Origin: Ruminococcaceae bacterium UBA6353
GTDB lineage: Bacteria; Bacillota; Clostridia; Oscillospirales; Acutalibacteraceae
Direction: 5' to 3'
DNA length: 64,000 bases
Assembly (NCBI GenBank): GCA_002437905.1
Contig: DJRT01000005.1
Location: 51,395-115,394 of the forward strand
The stretch's first letter is position 1. Each line of letters starts with the position of its first letter. The notes beneath the pieces are model-generated. The model ran no database searches. It worked only from the letters and a program-made list of their open reading frames with translations, and was not told the DNA's origin. Below are positions 41,306 to 50,331 of the stretch, piece by piece. Made by a program: the position numbers and the translations under genes.

Positions 41306-42904
41306 ATGATTACGGTATCGGATCTGAGTATCAACTTCGGCGGACAGAATTTGTTTAAGCATGTCAATCTCAAATTTGTCAGCGGCAACTGCTATGGCGT
41401 GATCGGCGCCAACGGCGCGGGCAAATCCACCTTTTTGCGTATCCTTTCGGGTGATCTGGAGCCAACCACCGGTGAGGTGATCATTGACCCCCGCACCCGG
41501 ATGTCGGTGCTCAAGCAGGATCACTATGCCTATGATGAGTATACGGTGCTGGATACCATCATCCAGGGCAATCCGCGCCTGTATGAGATCATGCAGCAGA
41601 AGGACGCCCTGTACGCCAAGGAGGATTTCTCCGATGAGGACGGCGCGCTGGCGGCAGAGCTGGAGGGCGAATTTGCCGAAATGAACGGCTGGGAGGCCGA
41701 GACGGAGGCAGGGCAGATCCTGCAGGGACTCGGTATCCCCACCGAGCGGCTGTATGACCAGATGAGCGCGCTGGCGGATAAGGAAAAGGTGAAGATCCTG
41801 CTGGCGCGGGCGCTGTTCGGCCACCCGGACATCATTCTGCTGGACGAGCCGACCAACCACCTGGACATTGACTCCATCCGCTGGCTGGAGGACTTTCTGA
41901 TGGATTATGAGGGCACGGTGATCGTGGTATCCCACGACCGGCACTTCCTCAATAATGTCTGCACCCATATCGTGGATGTGGACTATACGCAGATCCGCAT
42001 CTATGTGGGCAACTACGATTTCTGGTACGAATCCAGCCAGCTGATGCAGAAGGTGATGCGGGAGCAGAACAAGAAGAACGAGGAAAAGATCAAGGAGCTG
42101 CAAAGCTTCATCCAGCGCTTTTCCGCCAATAAATCCAAATCCCGGCAGGCAACCTCCCGCCGCAAGCTGCTGGATAAGCTGACGGTGGAGGAGATGCCGG
42201 CCTCCTCCCGGCGGTATCCGTATGTGGGCTTCCAGATGGATCGTGAGGCCGGCAAGGAGATCCTGGCGGTGGAGGGACTGACCAAGACCGTGGACGGTGT
42301 GAAGGTGCTGGATGCCGTTTCTTTCCGGGTGAACAAGGGGGATAAGATCGCCTTTGTGGGGCAGGATGAAATTGCTACCACCACCCTGTTCCGCATCATC
42401 ACCGGTGAGCTGGAGCCGGATGCCGGCAGCTACAAATGGGGCGGCACCACCAGCCTTTCCTACTTCCCCAAGGATAACACTGCCTATTTCGAGGGCAACG
42501 ATATGAACCTGCTGCAGTGGCTGAACCAGTATTCAACGGATAATACCGAGACCTACCTGCGCGGCTTCCTTGGAAAAATGCTCTTTTCCGGCGATGATGT
42601 ACTGAAGCCGGTAAAGGTGCTTTCCGGCGGCGAAAAGGTGCGGTGCATGCTTTCCCGCATGATGATGTACGGCTCCAATGTGCTGATCCTTGACCAGCCG
42701 ACCAACCACCTGGATCTGGAATCCATCACGGCGGTGAACGACGGCCTGGCGGCTTTTCCCGGCAATGTGCTGTTTTCCTCGTACGACCACCAGTTTATCC
42801 AAACAGTGGCCAACCGGATTATGGAGCTGAAGGATGGCAAGCTGCTGGATAAGATGATGAGCTACGACGATTTTATCGAATTTAAGGCGGCCAACGGGCT
42901 GTAA
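41306..42904 (+). CDS. ABC-F family ribosome-associated ATPase (YkpA/YbiT-like) with one degraded ATP site
   Basis: 532 residues: two ABC domains joined by the P-site tRNA interaction linker (about 250-320, with NKSKSRQATSRRKLLDKL), without membrane segments. NBD1 has intact Walker A (GANGAGKST) and Walker B (ILLDEPTNHLD), but its signature is MSALADKEKVK. NBD2 keeps the signature LSGGEKVR, but its Walker A reads GQDEIATTT, with Thr358 where the invariant Lys should be, and its Walker B is LILDQPTNHLD, with Gln for the catalytic Glu. Family members act on stalled or antibiotic-bound ribosomes. AGGAGGA precedes the ATG. Asparaginase follows after 62 nt. Confidence 0.9.
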   Translation: MITVSDLSINFGGQNLFKHVNLKFVSGNCYGVIGANGAGKSTFLRILSGDLEPTTGEVIIDPRTRMSVLKQDHYAYDEYTVLDTIIQGNPRLYEIMQQKDALYAKEDFSDEDGALAAELEGEFAEMNGWEAETEAGQILQGLGIPTERLYDQMSALADKEKVKILLARALFGHPDIILLDEPTNHLDIDSIRWLEDFLMDYEGTVIVVSHDRHFLNNVCTHIVDVDYTQIRIYVGNYDFWYESSQLMQKVMREQNKKNEEKIKELQSFIQRFSANKSKSRQATSRRKLLDKLTVEEMPASSRRYPYVGFQMDREAGKEILAVEGLTKTVDGVKVLDAVSFRVNKGDKIAFVGQDEIATTTLFRIITGELEPDAGSYKWGGTTSLSYFPKDNTAYFEGNDMNLLQWLNQYSTDNTETYLRGFLGKMLFSGDDVLKPVKVLSGGEKVRCMLSRMMMYGSNVLILDQPTNHLDLESITAVNDGLAAFPGNVLFSSYDHQFIQTVANRIMELKDGKLLDKMMSYDDFIEFKAANGL

Positions 42905-42966
42905 TCGACTGACCTGCGCAGGGGCGCCACCGGGCGCTCCTGCGCGTGTGCTTTCAGGAGGAGCCA

Positions 42967-43983
42967 ATGGAGAAAAAGCGTATTTTGTTGATCGGCACCG
43001 GCGGGACGATCGCCTCAGAGATGTCGCCGAACGGCCTGACCCCGGAGCTGAATACCACGCAGCTGCTGCACTTTGTGCCGGAGCTTGAGCAGCTTTGCCG
43101 GGTGGACTGCATCCAGCTGTGCAGCCTGGACAGCACCAATATCCGCCCGGAGCACTGGCTGGCCATGGCCGGCGCCATCCGGGAGCGGTACGGGGCATAC
43201 GACGGCTTTGTGATCTGCCATGGCACGGATACCATGGCCTATACCGCCGCGGCGCTGAGCTACCTGATCCAGGGCAGCCCCAAGCCGATCATCCTGACCG
43301 GTGCACAGAAACCGATCTGGTTTGACGGCACCGACTCCAAGCGCAATCTAACAGACGCTTTTCTGTATGCCTGCTGCGGGGGCGGTGGGGTGCAGATCGT
43401 CTTCAACGGGCAGGTGATCCTGGGCACCCGTGCACGGAAGACCTGTTCCAAGAGCTTCCAGGCCTTTTCCAGTGTCAATCATCCGGATCTGGCTGTGCTG
43501 CGGGACGGTCGCCTGCTGCAGTATATCCGCTGCGAAACGCTGGAGCAGCCGGTGTTCTATGACCGGCTGAACGCCAATGTGGGACTGCTGAAGCTGACGC
43601 CCGGCACCCCGCGGGATGTGGCGGAGTATATGCTGCGGCGCTACGACGGCCTGATTGTGGAGGGCTTTGGCGTGGGCGGCCTGCCGGCATACGACGGTTT
43701 CTACGACTGCCTGCGGCAGGGTGTGGAGGCCGGCCGGCTGGTGGTGATGACCACGCAGGTGCCGAATGAGGGGAGCGACCTGAAGGTATACCAGGTGGGC
43801 GGCCACCTGAAAAGCACCCTGCGCCTGCTGGAGGCCTTTGATATGACCACCGAGGCGGCGCTGGCCAAGCTGATGTGGATACTGGGGCAGACGACGGATT
43901 TCGCCCGTGCCGAGCAGCTTTTTTATCAGCCGGTGGCGCGGGATATCCTTTCGCCCACGCAGCCGCTGGAGGATATGGAATGA
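42967..43983 (+). CDS. ansA: L-asparaginase, type I (cytoplasmic)
   Basis: It hydrolyses asparagine to aspartate and ammonia. The 338-residue protein has both active-site threonine motifs: LLIGTGGTIASEMS at the N terminus and FVICHGTDTMAYTAAALSYL near residue 80, followed by PIILTGAQKP. No signal peptide is present, consistent with the low-affinity cytoplasmic type. ATG at 42967 follows CAGGAGGAGCC. Its stop overlaps the short-chain dehydrogenase start (ATGA). An imperfect hairpin lies upstream at about 42917-42945 without a T-tract. Confidence 0.92.
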   Translation: MEKKRILLIGTGGTIASEMSPNGLTPELNTTQLLHFVPELEQLCRVDCIQLCSLDSTNIRPEHWLAMAGAIRERYGAYDGFVICHGTDTMAYTAAALSYLIQGSPKPIILTGAQKPIWFDGTDSKRNLTDAFLYACCGGGGVQIVFNGQVILGTRARKTCSKSFQAFSSVNHPDLAVLRDGRLLQYIRCETLEQPVFYDRLNANVGLLKLTPGTPRDVAEYMLRRYDGLIVEGFGVGGLPAYDGFYDCLRQGVEAGRLVVMTTQVPNEGSDLKVYQVGGHLKSTLRLLEAFDMTTEAALAKLMWILGQTTDFARAEQLFYQPVARDILSPTQPLEDME

Positions 43984-44882
43984 ATGTGCAGAAATGGCTT
44001 GCCGCCAACACGGCCTCGCTGGCCGGGCAGCGGGTGGCGCTGACCGGCGCCACCGGCGGTCTGGGGCGTGAGCTGTGCTTCTATCTAGCCGGGCTGGGGG
44101 CGGAGCTGATCCTGCTTGACCGCAGCCGGGAAAAGGCGCAGGTGCTGGATGCGGCACTGCGTGCCGCCTTTCCGGCGGTCAGCATCCGGCGGATATTTGT
44201 GGAGCTGACCGATATGGACAGTGTGCGTGCGGCCTGTACGGCGCTGGCGCCGCTGCATCCGCAGGTGCTGATCCTCAATGCCGGCGCCTATGCCATCCCC
44301 CGGCACCGCAGCACCGCCGGATACGATGATGTATTTCAGATCGACTTTGTCTCACCCTACTACATGGTGCGGGCGCTGCTGCCGGCCATGCCGGATGGCG
44401 GCCGGGTGGTGGCGGTGGGCAGCATCGCCCACCGCTATTCCGTCAGCGATCCGGCGGATGTGGATTTTTCCACCCGCCGGGCGTGCAGTAAGGTATACGG
44501 CAATGCCAAGCGCTATCTGATGGCGGGCCTGTATGCCCTTTTCCGCGGACAGACACGGGTGACGCTGGCGGTGGTGCATCCCGGCGTGACCTTTACCAAT
44601 ATCACCGCCCATTATCCCAAGTGGCTGTTTGCCCTCATCCGCCGGCCGATGCAGTGGATCTTCATGCCGCCGCGGGTGGCGGCGCTGTCGCTGCTGCGGG
44701 GGGTGTTCTGCCCCTGCGGGGACCGCGAGTGGATCGGTCCGTGGCTGCTGGATGTGTGGGGGCGGCCGCGCCGTTCCCGTCTGCGGTCACTGCCGCCGGA
44801 CGAATGCCGCCGCATCGGCGAAACCGCCGAGCGGATCTGGCAGCAGCTGCAGCCTGCAGCCGCCCCGGTGAACGCGGAATGA
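43980..44882 (+). CDS. Short-chain dehydrogenase/reductase family protein
   Basis: The 300-residue Rossmann protein has the nucleotide loop TGATGGLGRE (TGxxxGxG), LILNAGAYAIP as the NAG motif, and the catalytic set Ser in AVGSIAHRYSV with the YxxxK equivalent VYGNAKRYLM. The C-terminal half resembles retinol dehydrogenase-like SDRs with a semi-hydrophobic helix (KWLFALIRRPMQWIFMPPRVAAL), perhaps membrane-associated. The substrate is unknown. It is coupled to asparaginase by ATGA overlap, though no metabolic link is obvious. Confidence 0.87.
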   Translation: MNVQKWLAANTASLAGQRVALTGATGGLGRELCFYLAGLGAELILLDRSREKAQVLDAALRAAFPAVSIRRIFVELTDMDSVRAACTALAPLHPQVLILNAGAYAIPRHRSTAGYDDVFQIDFVSPYYMVRALLPAMPDGGRVVAVGSIAHRYSVSDPADVDFSTRRACSKVYGNAKRYLMAGLYALFRGQTRVTLAVVHPGVTFTNITAHYPKWLFALIRRPMQWIFMPPRVAALSLLRGVFCPCGDREWIGPWLLDVWGRPRRSRLRSLPPDECRRIGETAERIWQQLQPAAAPVNAE

Positions 44883-44885
44883 AAT

Positions 44886-44930
44886 ATGCGCTCCGGCGAC
44901 AACAGTCGCCGGAGCGCATTTCCTTTTTCG
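44886..44930. terminator. Terminator between the SDR gene and valS
   Basis: A perfect 15-bp stem (44886-44900 with 44905-44919) is followed by TTCCTTTTT on the plus strand; the leftward side is less T-rich. Confidence 0.8.
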
Positions 44931-44939
44931 TTATGGGGG

Positions 44940-47651
44940 TCAGGCCATCTGTGCCATGGATTGCTCCAGCAGCGCCAGCTTTTCCTGCAGGGCTGCGGCC
45001 TGTGCTTTGGCACCGTCGACCACGGCCTGTGGGGCTTTGTCGGTAAAGGCCTTGTTGTTCAGGCGTGCCAGCACACCGTCCAGCTGCTTCTGTACCGTGG
45101 CTTTTTCCTTCTGCAGGCGGGCGGTTTCGGCGGCCTTATCCACCAGTTCATCCAGCGGGATCTTTACCGTGGCGGCCGCAGTGACGATGTTCACCGTGCC
45201 GGGCACATCGAAGCTTTCGCCGATTTGCACAGCGGCGGCCGAGGCCAGCCGCTGCAGGAACGGCACGCCGGCGGCAAAGGTATCGGTAAAGGCGGTCTCA
45301 ATATACAGGTCGGCCTTCTTAGAGGGCGGCACATTCATCTCGGCGCGGCGGTTGCGGATGCTGCGGATGACCTCCATGATCTGCTCCATCTCCTTCTCCT
45401 GTGCGGGGAAGCAGAGTGCCGGATCGTACACCGGCCACGGGGCGATCATCAGCGCCTCGCCCTCATGCGGCAGGGACTGCCAGATTTCCTCGGTGATGAA
45501 CGGCATAAAGGGGTGCAGCAGGGTCAGCATGCCGGTCATGACATAGCACAGCACCCGGCGGGCGTTGTCCGCCTCCTCGCCCTGCAGACGGGATTTGCAT
45601 AGCTCGATATACCAATCGCAGAAATTGTCCCAGATGAAGTCGTACAGCTTCTGCACGGCAATGCCCAGCTCGAATTTTTCCAGGTTCTCGGTAACGGCCT
45701 TCACCAGCTCATTGTACCGCGAAAGGATCCATTTGTCCTCCAGTGTCAGTGTTTCCGGCAGCCCGGCGGGCACCTCATGCCCCTCCAGATTCATCAGAAT
45801 GAAGCGGGCGGCGTTCCACAGCTTATTGGCAAAATTGCGGCTGGCCTCCACCTTGTCGGTCATATAGCGCATATCATTGCCGGGGCTGTTGCCGGTGGCC
45901 AGCATAAAGCGCAGTGCATCTGCGCCGTACTTGTCAATCTCCTCCAGCGGATCAACGCCGTTGCCGAGCGATTTGGACATCTTGCGTCCCTGGCTGTCCC
46001 GCACCAGCCCGTGGATGAGCACCGTATGGAAGGGCGGCTTGCCAGTGTAGGCCAGGCCGGAGAAGATCATCCGGCTGACCCAGAAGCCGATAATATCATA
46101 GCCGGTTACCAGCGTATCGGTGGGGTAGAAATACTCCAGCGCCTCGGTCTTTTCCGGCCAGCCCAGCGTGGAGAAGGGCCACAGTGCCGAAGAGAACCAG
46201 GTGTCCAGCGTGTCGGGATCCTGCGTCAGATGGGTGCCGCCGCACTTCGGGCAGACGGTCGGCGTCTGCTTGGCCACCACCGTTTCGCCGCACGCATCAC
46301 AGTACCATGCCGGGATCTGATGTCCCCACCAGAGCTGGCGGGAGATGCACCAATCGCGGGTGGCACGCATCCAGTTGAGATAGTTTTTGGTGAAGCGTTC
46401 CGGCACAAAGGTGATCTCGCCCTTTTCCACCGCTTCGATCGCCGGCTTTGCCAGCGGCTCCATTTTCACAAACCACTGCTTGGACACCATCGGTTCGATG
46501 ACCGAGTGGCAGCGGTAGCAGGTGCCCACATCGTGGCGCAGATCCTCGGTCTCTTTCAGATATCTGCCGGCGGCCAGATCCTCCAGGATGGCCTTGCGCG
46601 CTTCCAGGGCGGTCATGCCGGCATACTTGCCGCAGTCCAGCACCTGCGGTTCGTCCATTGCTGCCCGGCCGGAGGCGATCAGTTCATCGGCGGCGGCCTT
46701 GTCGGCGGCGCCGGTCATGTGGCCGTCATAGGTAAACACCCGGATGATCGGCAGGTCGTGCCGCTTGCCCACCTCAAAGTCGTTGGGGTCGTGGGCGGGG
46801 GTAATCTTCACTACGCCGGTGCCCTTGGTCATGTCGGCGTGTTCATCGCACACGATCGGCAGCTCCTTATCCAGCAGCGGCAGGATCACATGGCAGCCGT
46901 GCAGGTGCTTGTAGCGCTCGTCCTCGGCGTTGATAGCCACGGCGGTATCGCCCAGCATGGTCTCCGGTCGGGTGGTGGCCAGCTCCAGCTGCTCCCCTGT
47001 CTCCTTGACGGTGTACAGCAAATGCCAGAAGTGGCCGTCCTTTTCCTCATATTCCACCTCGGCATCCGAAATGGAGGTATTGCACTTCGGGCACCAGTTG
47101 ACCATGCGGTTGCCGCGGTAGATCAGCCCCTGCTCATACAGGCGCACAAACACCTCTTTGACCGCCGTGGAGCAGCCTTCGTCCATGGTGAAGCGTTCCC
47201 GCTCCCAGTCGCAGCTGGAGCCGATGGTCTTCAGCTGGCTGACGATGCGGCTGCCGTATTTCTCTTTCCATGCCCAGGCGCGCTCCAGGAAGCCCTCGCG
47301 GCCGAGCATATCCTTGGTCAGCCCCTCCTGCCGCATGGCCTCCACCACTTTGGCCTCGGTGGCAATGGAGGCGTGGTCGGTGCCGGGCATCCACAGTGCC
47401 TCATAGCCCTGCATCCGCCGCCAGCGGATGAGAATATCCTGCAGGGTATTATCCAGTGCGTGTCCCATATGCAGCTGGCCGGTGATGTTCGGCGGCGGCA
47501 TCATCACGGTATACGGCTTTTTCTCGTTGCCGGCCGCGTCCCTGGCATGGGGGGTGGCGTGGAAGTAGCCGCCGTCCAGCCAGAACTGGTAGGTGCGCTT
47601 TTCCACCTCGCGCGGCTCATAGGTCTTGGCCAGCTCTTTGCGTTGTGCCAT
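44940..47651 (-). CDS. valS: Valyl-tRNA synthetase
   Basis: This class I synthetase charges tRNA-Val. In the 903-residue protein, the HIGH-type motif is PPPNITGQLHMGHAL, and the editing CP1 domain lies at about 190-380. A zinc-ribbon-like pair of CxxC motifs lies near 440-465 (CDACGE, CPKCGG). KMSKS is in GRKMSKSLGNGVDP, followed by the anticodon domain and a C-terminal coiled coil (from about 830). GATGAGGAAT precedes the ATG. No T-box leader is visible; it is the last gene of a metG-flavin reductase-valS unit, with 42 nt before it. Confidence 0.97.
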   Translation of the reverse strand: MAQRKELAKTYEPREVEKRTYQFWLDGGYFHATPHARDAAGNEKKPYTVMMPPPNITGQLHMGHALDNTLQDILIRWRRMQGYEALWMPGTDHASIATEAKVVEAMRQEGLTKDMLGREGFLERAWAWKEKYGSRIVSQLKTIGSSCDWERERFTMDEGCSTAVKEVFVRLYEQGLIYRGNRMVNWCPKCNTSISDAEVEYEEKDGHFWHLLYTVKETGEQLELATTRPETMLGDTAVAINAEDERYKHLHGCHVILPLLDKELPIVCDEHADMTKGTGVVKITPAHDPNDFEVGKRHDLPIIRVFTYDGHMTGAADKAAADELIASGRAAMDEPQVLDCGKYAGMTALEARKAILEDLAAGRYLKETEDLRHDVGTCYRCHSVIEPMVSKQWFVKMEPLAKPAIEAVEKGEITFVPERFTKNYLNWMRATRDWCISRQLWWGHQIPAWYCDACGETVVAKQTPTVCPKCGGTHLTQDPDTLDTWFSSALWPFSTLGWPEKTEALEYFYPTDTLVTGYDIIGFWVSRMIFSGLAYTGKPPFHTVLIHGLVRDSQGRKMSKSLGNGVDPLEEIDKYGADALRFMLATGNSPGNDMRYMTDKVEASRNFANKLWNAARFILMNLEGHEVPAGLPETLTLEDKWILSRYNELVKAVTENLEKFELGIAVQKLYDFIWDNFCDWYIELCKSRLQGEEADNARRVLCYVMTGMLTLLHPFMPFITEEIWQSLPHEGEALMIAPWPVYDPALCFPAQEKEMEQIMEVIRSIRNRRAEMNVPPSKKADLYIETAFTDTFAAGVPFLQRLASAAAVQIGESFDVPGTVNIVTAAATVKIPLDELVDKAAETARLQKEKATVQKQLDGVLARLNNKAFTDKAPQAVVDGAKAQAAALQEKLALLEQSMAQMA

Positions 47652-47693
47652 GTGTATTCCTCATCTCTTTCACTTTTTTCGTTTTTTCAGCGG

Positions 47694-48194
47694 TCAGCCC
47701 CGCAGCACCTTCACAATCTCGCCGACATACATGCGGTGATAATCGTCGGTATAGTGTCCGGCAATGGTGGGATCCAAGAAGCCGGCGGGGTCGATATCCT
47801 GAATATACATTTTGCGGCAGACCAGCACCAGCCGTGCCTCGTCAAAATAGGGGGCGGCCTCATCGGTGCGCAGGGTCAGCCCGGCCTGGGCGATCTTATC
47901 GCCATCGCGGCCGGACATTCTGCCGCACAGCTGCAGCGCCCGGTGCAGATCTCGACCGAAAAAGGAGAGGGTGTAGTACCGCTCTTTTTCCAGAAATTCG
48001 TAGGTGTAGCGGGTGGGACGCACAAAGCAGAAGCTGACCGGCGCGTTCCACAGTACGCCAAGGCCGCCCCAGCTGGCGGTCATGGTATTGCAGGCGCTGG
48101 CCTTGCCGGCGGTGATCAGCATCCAATCCTGCCCGATCAGCTGGAAGGGGTTATCCCGGATCTCGGCCGGGTCGATCTCGATAAATTTCCGCAT
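47694..48194 (-). CDS. Flavin reductase family protein
   Basis: The 166-residue split-barrel FMN-binding protein contains KASACNTMTASWGGLGVLWN, a typical flavin reductase core segment, and SFCFVRPTRYTYEFLEK with the FMN-contacting aromatic residues. Family members reduce or bind FMN; a partner oxygenase is unlikely in an anaerobe, so the role is open. It lies 18 nt after metG and 42 nt before valS, so it is co-transcribed with two tRNA synthetases. That arrangement is probably incidental. Confidence 0.82.
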   Translation of the reverse strand: MRKFIEIDPAEIRDNPFQLIGQDWMLITAGKASACNTMTASWGGLGVLWNAPVSFCFVRPTRYTYEFLEKERYYTLSFFGRDLHRALQLCGRMSGRDGDKIAQAGLTLRTDEAAPYFDEARLVLVCRKMYIQDIDPAGFLDPTIAGHYTDDYHRMYVGEIVKVLRG

Positions 48195-48212
48195 ACAGCG
48201 CGCCTCCTGTTC

Positions 48213-50165
48213 TCAGTGGATGGCGCTGCCGGGGGTCATGCCGTCCACAAACAGCACCTGCACATCCTCACTGCCGTCCGCCTTTTTGCCATCGGCGGCC
48301 AGGATCATGCCCTGGCTCTCCACACCGCACAGCTTGGCCGGCTTCAGGTTGGCCACCAGCACCACCCGGTGCCCGACCAGCGCCTCCGGGGCGTACCACG
48401 GAGCAATGCCGGAGCATACCGTGCGGGGGGTATCGGTGCCGTCGTTGAGGGTCAGCCGGAGCAGCTTTTTGGACTTTTTGACCGGTTCGCAGGCGGTGAT
48501 CTCCGCCACCCGCAGATCCACCTTGGCAAAGTCCTCAATGCCGATCTGCGGCAGGAAGGTGATGCCGGCGGTCTCCGCCGCCTCGGCTGCTTCTGCGGCC
48601 GCCTGTGCCGCCTGCTGCTTTTCGTGCAGCTCGGCCAGCAGCTTTTCTCCGTCAATGCGGGCAAACAGCGGCACCGGCGTGCCGACGGCATAGCTTTCGG
48701 CGGCGCCGAAGCGGGCCGTATCCATACCGGTCAGCTCCCCGGCCGTCTGCAGCTGGGCGTGGATAGCCCTGGCCGTGGAGGGCATAAACGGGCTGAGCAG
48801 GATGCCGAGCACCCGGATGCACTCCAGCAGATTGTACAGCACGGCCTCCAGCCGGGCGCGGTTGGCCTCGTCCTTGGCCAGCGCCCACGGCGCTGTTTCG
48901 TCAATGTACTTGTTGCAGCGTTTGGCCAGCTCCATCACGGCTTCGGCCGCCTCGGCATTGTGCCAGGTATCCATCAGCGTGCGGTATTTTTCCACGGTGG
49001 CCAGGCAGCTTTCGGCCAGGTCGGCATCGCCGGCCGGACGGGTCACCCTGCCGCCAAAATACTTGTTGGTCATGGCGATGCAGCGGTTGACCAGATTGCC
49101 CAGCGTATTGGCCAGGTCGGTATTGTAGCGGTTGATGATATTTTCGTAGGTGATGGTGCCGTCCTGCGCAAACGGGATCTCGGTCAGCAGGTAATACCGG
49201 ATGGCATCCACGCCGAAGATGGCCGCCAGCTCGTCCGCGTACAGCACATTGCCGCGGGATTTGCTCATCTTATCTTCGCCGGAGAGCAGCCACGGGTGTC
49301 CCAGCACCTGCTTTGGCAGCGGCTCGCCCAGCGCCATCAGGATAATCGGCCAGTAGATGGTGTGGAAGCGGACGATATCCTTGCCGATCACATGCAGGTC
49401 GGCCGGCCAGTATTTCTTATAGTGCGCGGTGGAGCCGTCGGGATTGTAGCCGCAGCCGGTGATATAGTTGGTCAGGGCATCCAGCCAGACATAGATCACA
49501 TGCTTATCGTCAAAATCCACCGGAATGCCCCACTTGAAGGAGGAGCGGGAGACGCACAGATCGCTCAGGCCGGGCTTGAGGAAATTGTTGATCATCTCAT
49601 TGCGGCGGGATTCCGGCACGATGAAATGGGGGTTGTCCTCATAGTATTTCAGCAGCCGGTCCTGGTATTTGCCCAGCTTGAGGAAGTAGGCATCCTCTTT
49701 GGCATCGACGCATTCGCGTCCGCAGTCCGGGCACTTGCCGTCCTTCAGCTGGCTGGGGGTAAAGAAGCTTTCGCACGGGATGCAGTATTTGCCCTCATAG
49801 CAGCCCTTGTAGATATCCCCCTGCTCATAGAGCCTGCGGAAGATCTTCTGTACAGCGTCAACATGGTCGGCGTCGGTGGTGCGGATAAAGCGGTCATAGG
49901 TCACATCCATGCAATCCCATACCTGCTTGATCTGCGCCGATACGCGGTCCACATAGGCCTGTGGGGTGATGCCCTCGGCGGTGGCCTTTTCTTCAATTTT
50001 CTGCCCGTGCTCGTCCGAGCCGGTGAGGAAGTAAACATCAAAGCCCATCATGCGCTTATACCGGGCGATCATATCCGCCAGAACGATATCGTAGGTGTTA
50101 CCGATATGCGGCTTACTGCTGGTATAGGCAATAGCCGTGGTCAGATAGAATTTTGGTTTGTCCAT
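48213..50165 (-). CDS. metG: Methionyl-tRNA synthetase with C-terminal tRNA-binding domain
   Basis: The 650-residue class I synthetase has the HIGH equivalent SKPHIGN near residue 15, a four-Cys zinc knuckle in two pairs (CIPCE near 127, CPDCGREC near 143), KMSKS in GEDKMSKSRGN, and an anticodon domain. Residues about 545-650 form an EMAP/OB-fold tRNA-binding domain (FAKVDLRVAEI, VVLVANLKPAKLCGVES), typical of the dimeric type. GGGAGGAG precedes the ATG. It heads the leftward unit that ends with valS. Confidence 0.97.
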   Translation of the reverse strand: MDKPKFYLTTAIAYTSSKPHIGNTYDIVLADMIARYKRMMGFDVYFLTGSDEHGQKIEEKATAEGITPQAYVDRVSAQIKQVWDCMDVTYDRFIRTTDADHVDAVQKIFRRLYEQGDIYKGCYEGKYCIPCESFFTPSQLKDGKCPDCGRECVDAKEDAYFLKLGKYQDRLLKYYEDNPHFIVPESRRNEMINNFLKPGLSDLCVSRSSFKWGIPVDFDDKHVIYVWLDALTNYITGCGYNPDGSTAHYKKYWPADLHVIGKDIVRFHTIYWPIILMALGEPLPKQVLGHPWLLSGEDKMSKSRGNVLYADELAAIFGVDAIRYYLLTEIPFAQDGTITYENIINRYNTDLANTLGNLVNRCIAMTNKYFGGRVTRPAGDADLAESCLATVEKYRTLMDTWHNAEAAEAVMELAKRCNKYIDETAPWALAKDEANRARLEAVLYNLLECIRVLGILLSPFMPSTARAIHAQLQTAGELTGMDTARFGAAESYAVGTPVPLFARIDGEKLLAELHEKQQAAQAAAEAAEAAETAGITFLPQIGIEDFAKVDLRVAEITACEPVKKSKKLLRLTLNDGTDTPRTVCSGIAPWYAPEALVGHRVVLVANLKPAKLCGVESQGMILAADGKKADGSEDVQVLFVDGMTPGSAIH

Positions 50166-50209
50166 GGATGCAAAAGCTCCTCCCTTATTAACCCGATGGT
50201 ATTCTCTTT

Positions 50210-50237
50210 ATTTTAACATACATAGGAAAAAATACAA
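50210..50237 (-). promoter_or_regulatory. Promoter of metG-flavin reductase-valS
   Basis: Leftward TTGTAT (50232-50237), 16-bp spacer, TAAAAT (50210-50215). The leader of about 35 nt is too short for a T-box or SAM riboswitch. Confidence 0.72.
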
Positions 50238-50292
50238 CCTTTTTTCGGAAGAAAATTCGGAATTTTTTGCCTTTCCGCCCGCCGGGACGGCA

Positions 50293-50328
50293 GAAAAATG
50301 CCCCGCCGGCGATCAGCGGCGGGGCAGA
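50293..50328 (-). terminator. Terminator of the GH42-like gene
   Basis: Leftward 9-bp or longer stem (50318-50326 with 50299-50307) followed by TTTTTC. Confidence 0.82.
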
Positions 50329-50331
50329 GAT

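Noticed and set aside
45777..50216. A 1479-codon open frame on the plus strand
   Set aside because: It lies opposite valS and metG, which are certain, and its translation is His/Gln/Gly-rich without any family motif, as expected for the antisense of a G+C-rich gene.
50166..50260. T-box or SAM riboswitch before metG or valS
   Set aside because: The leader is only about 35 nt after the promoter and the gap before valS is 42 nt; neither can hold such an element.
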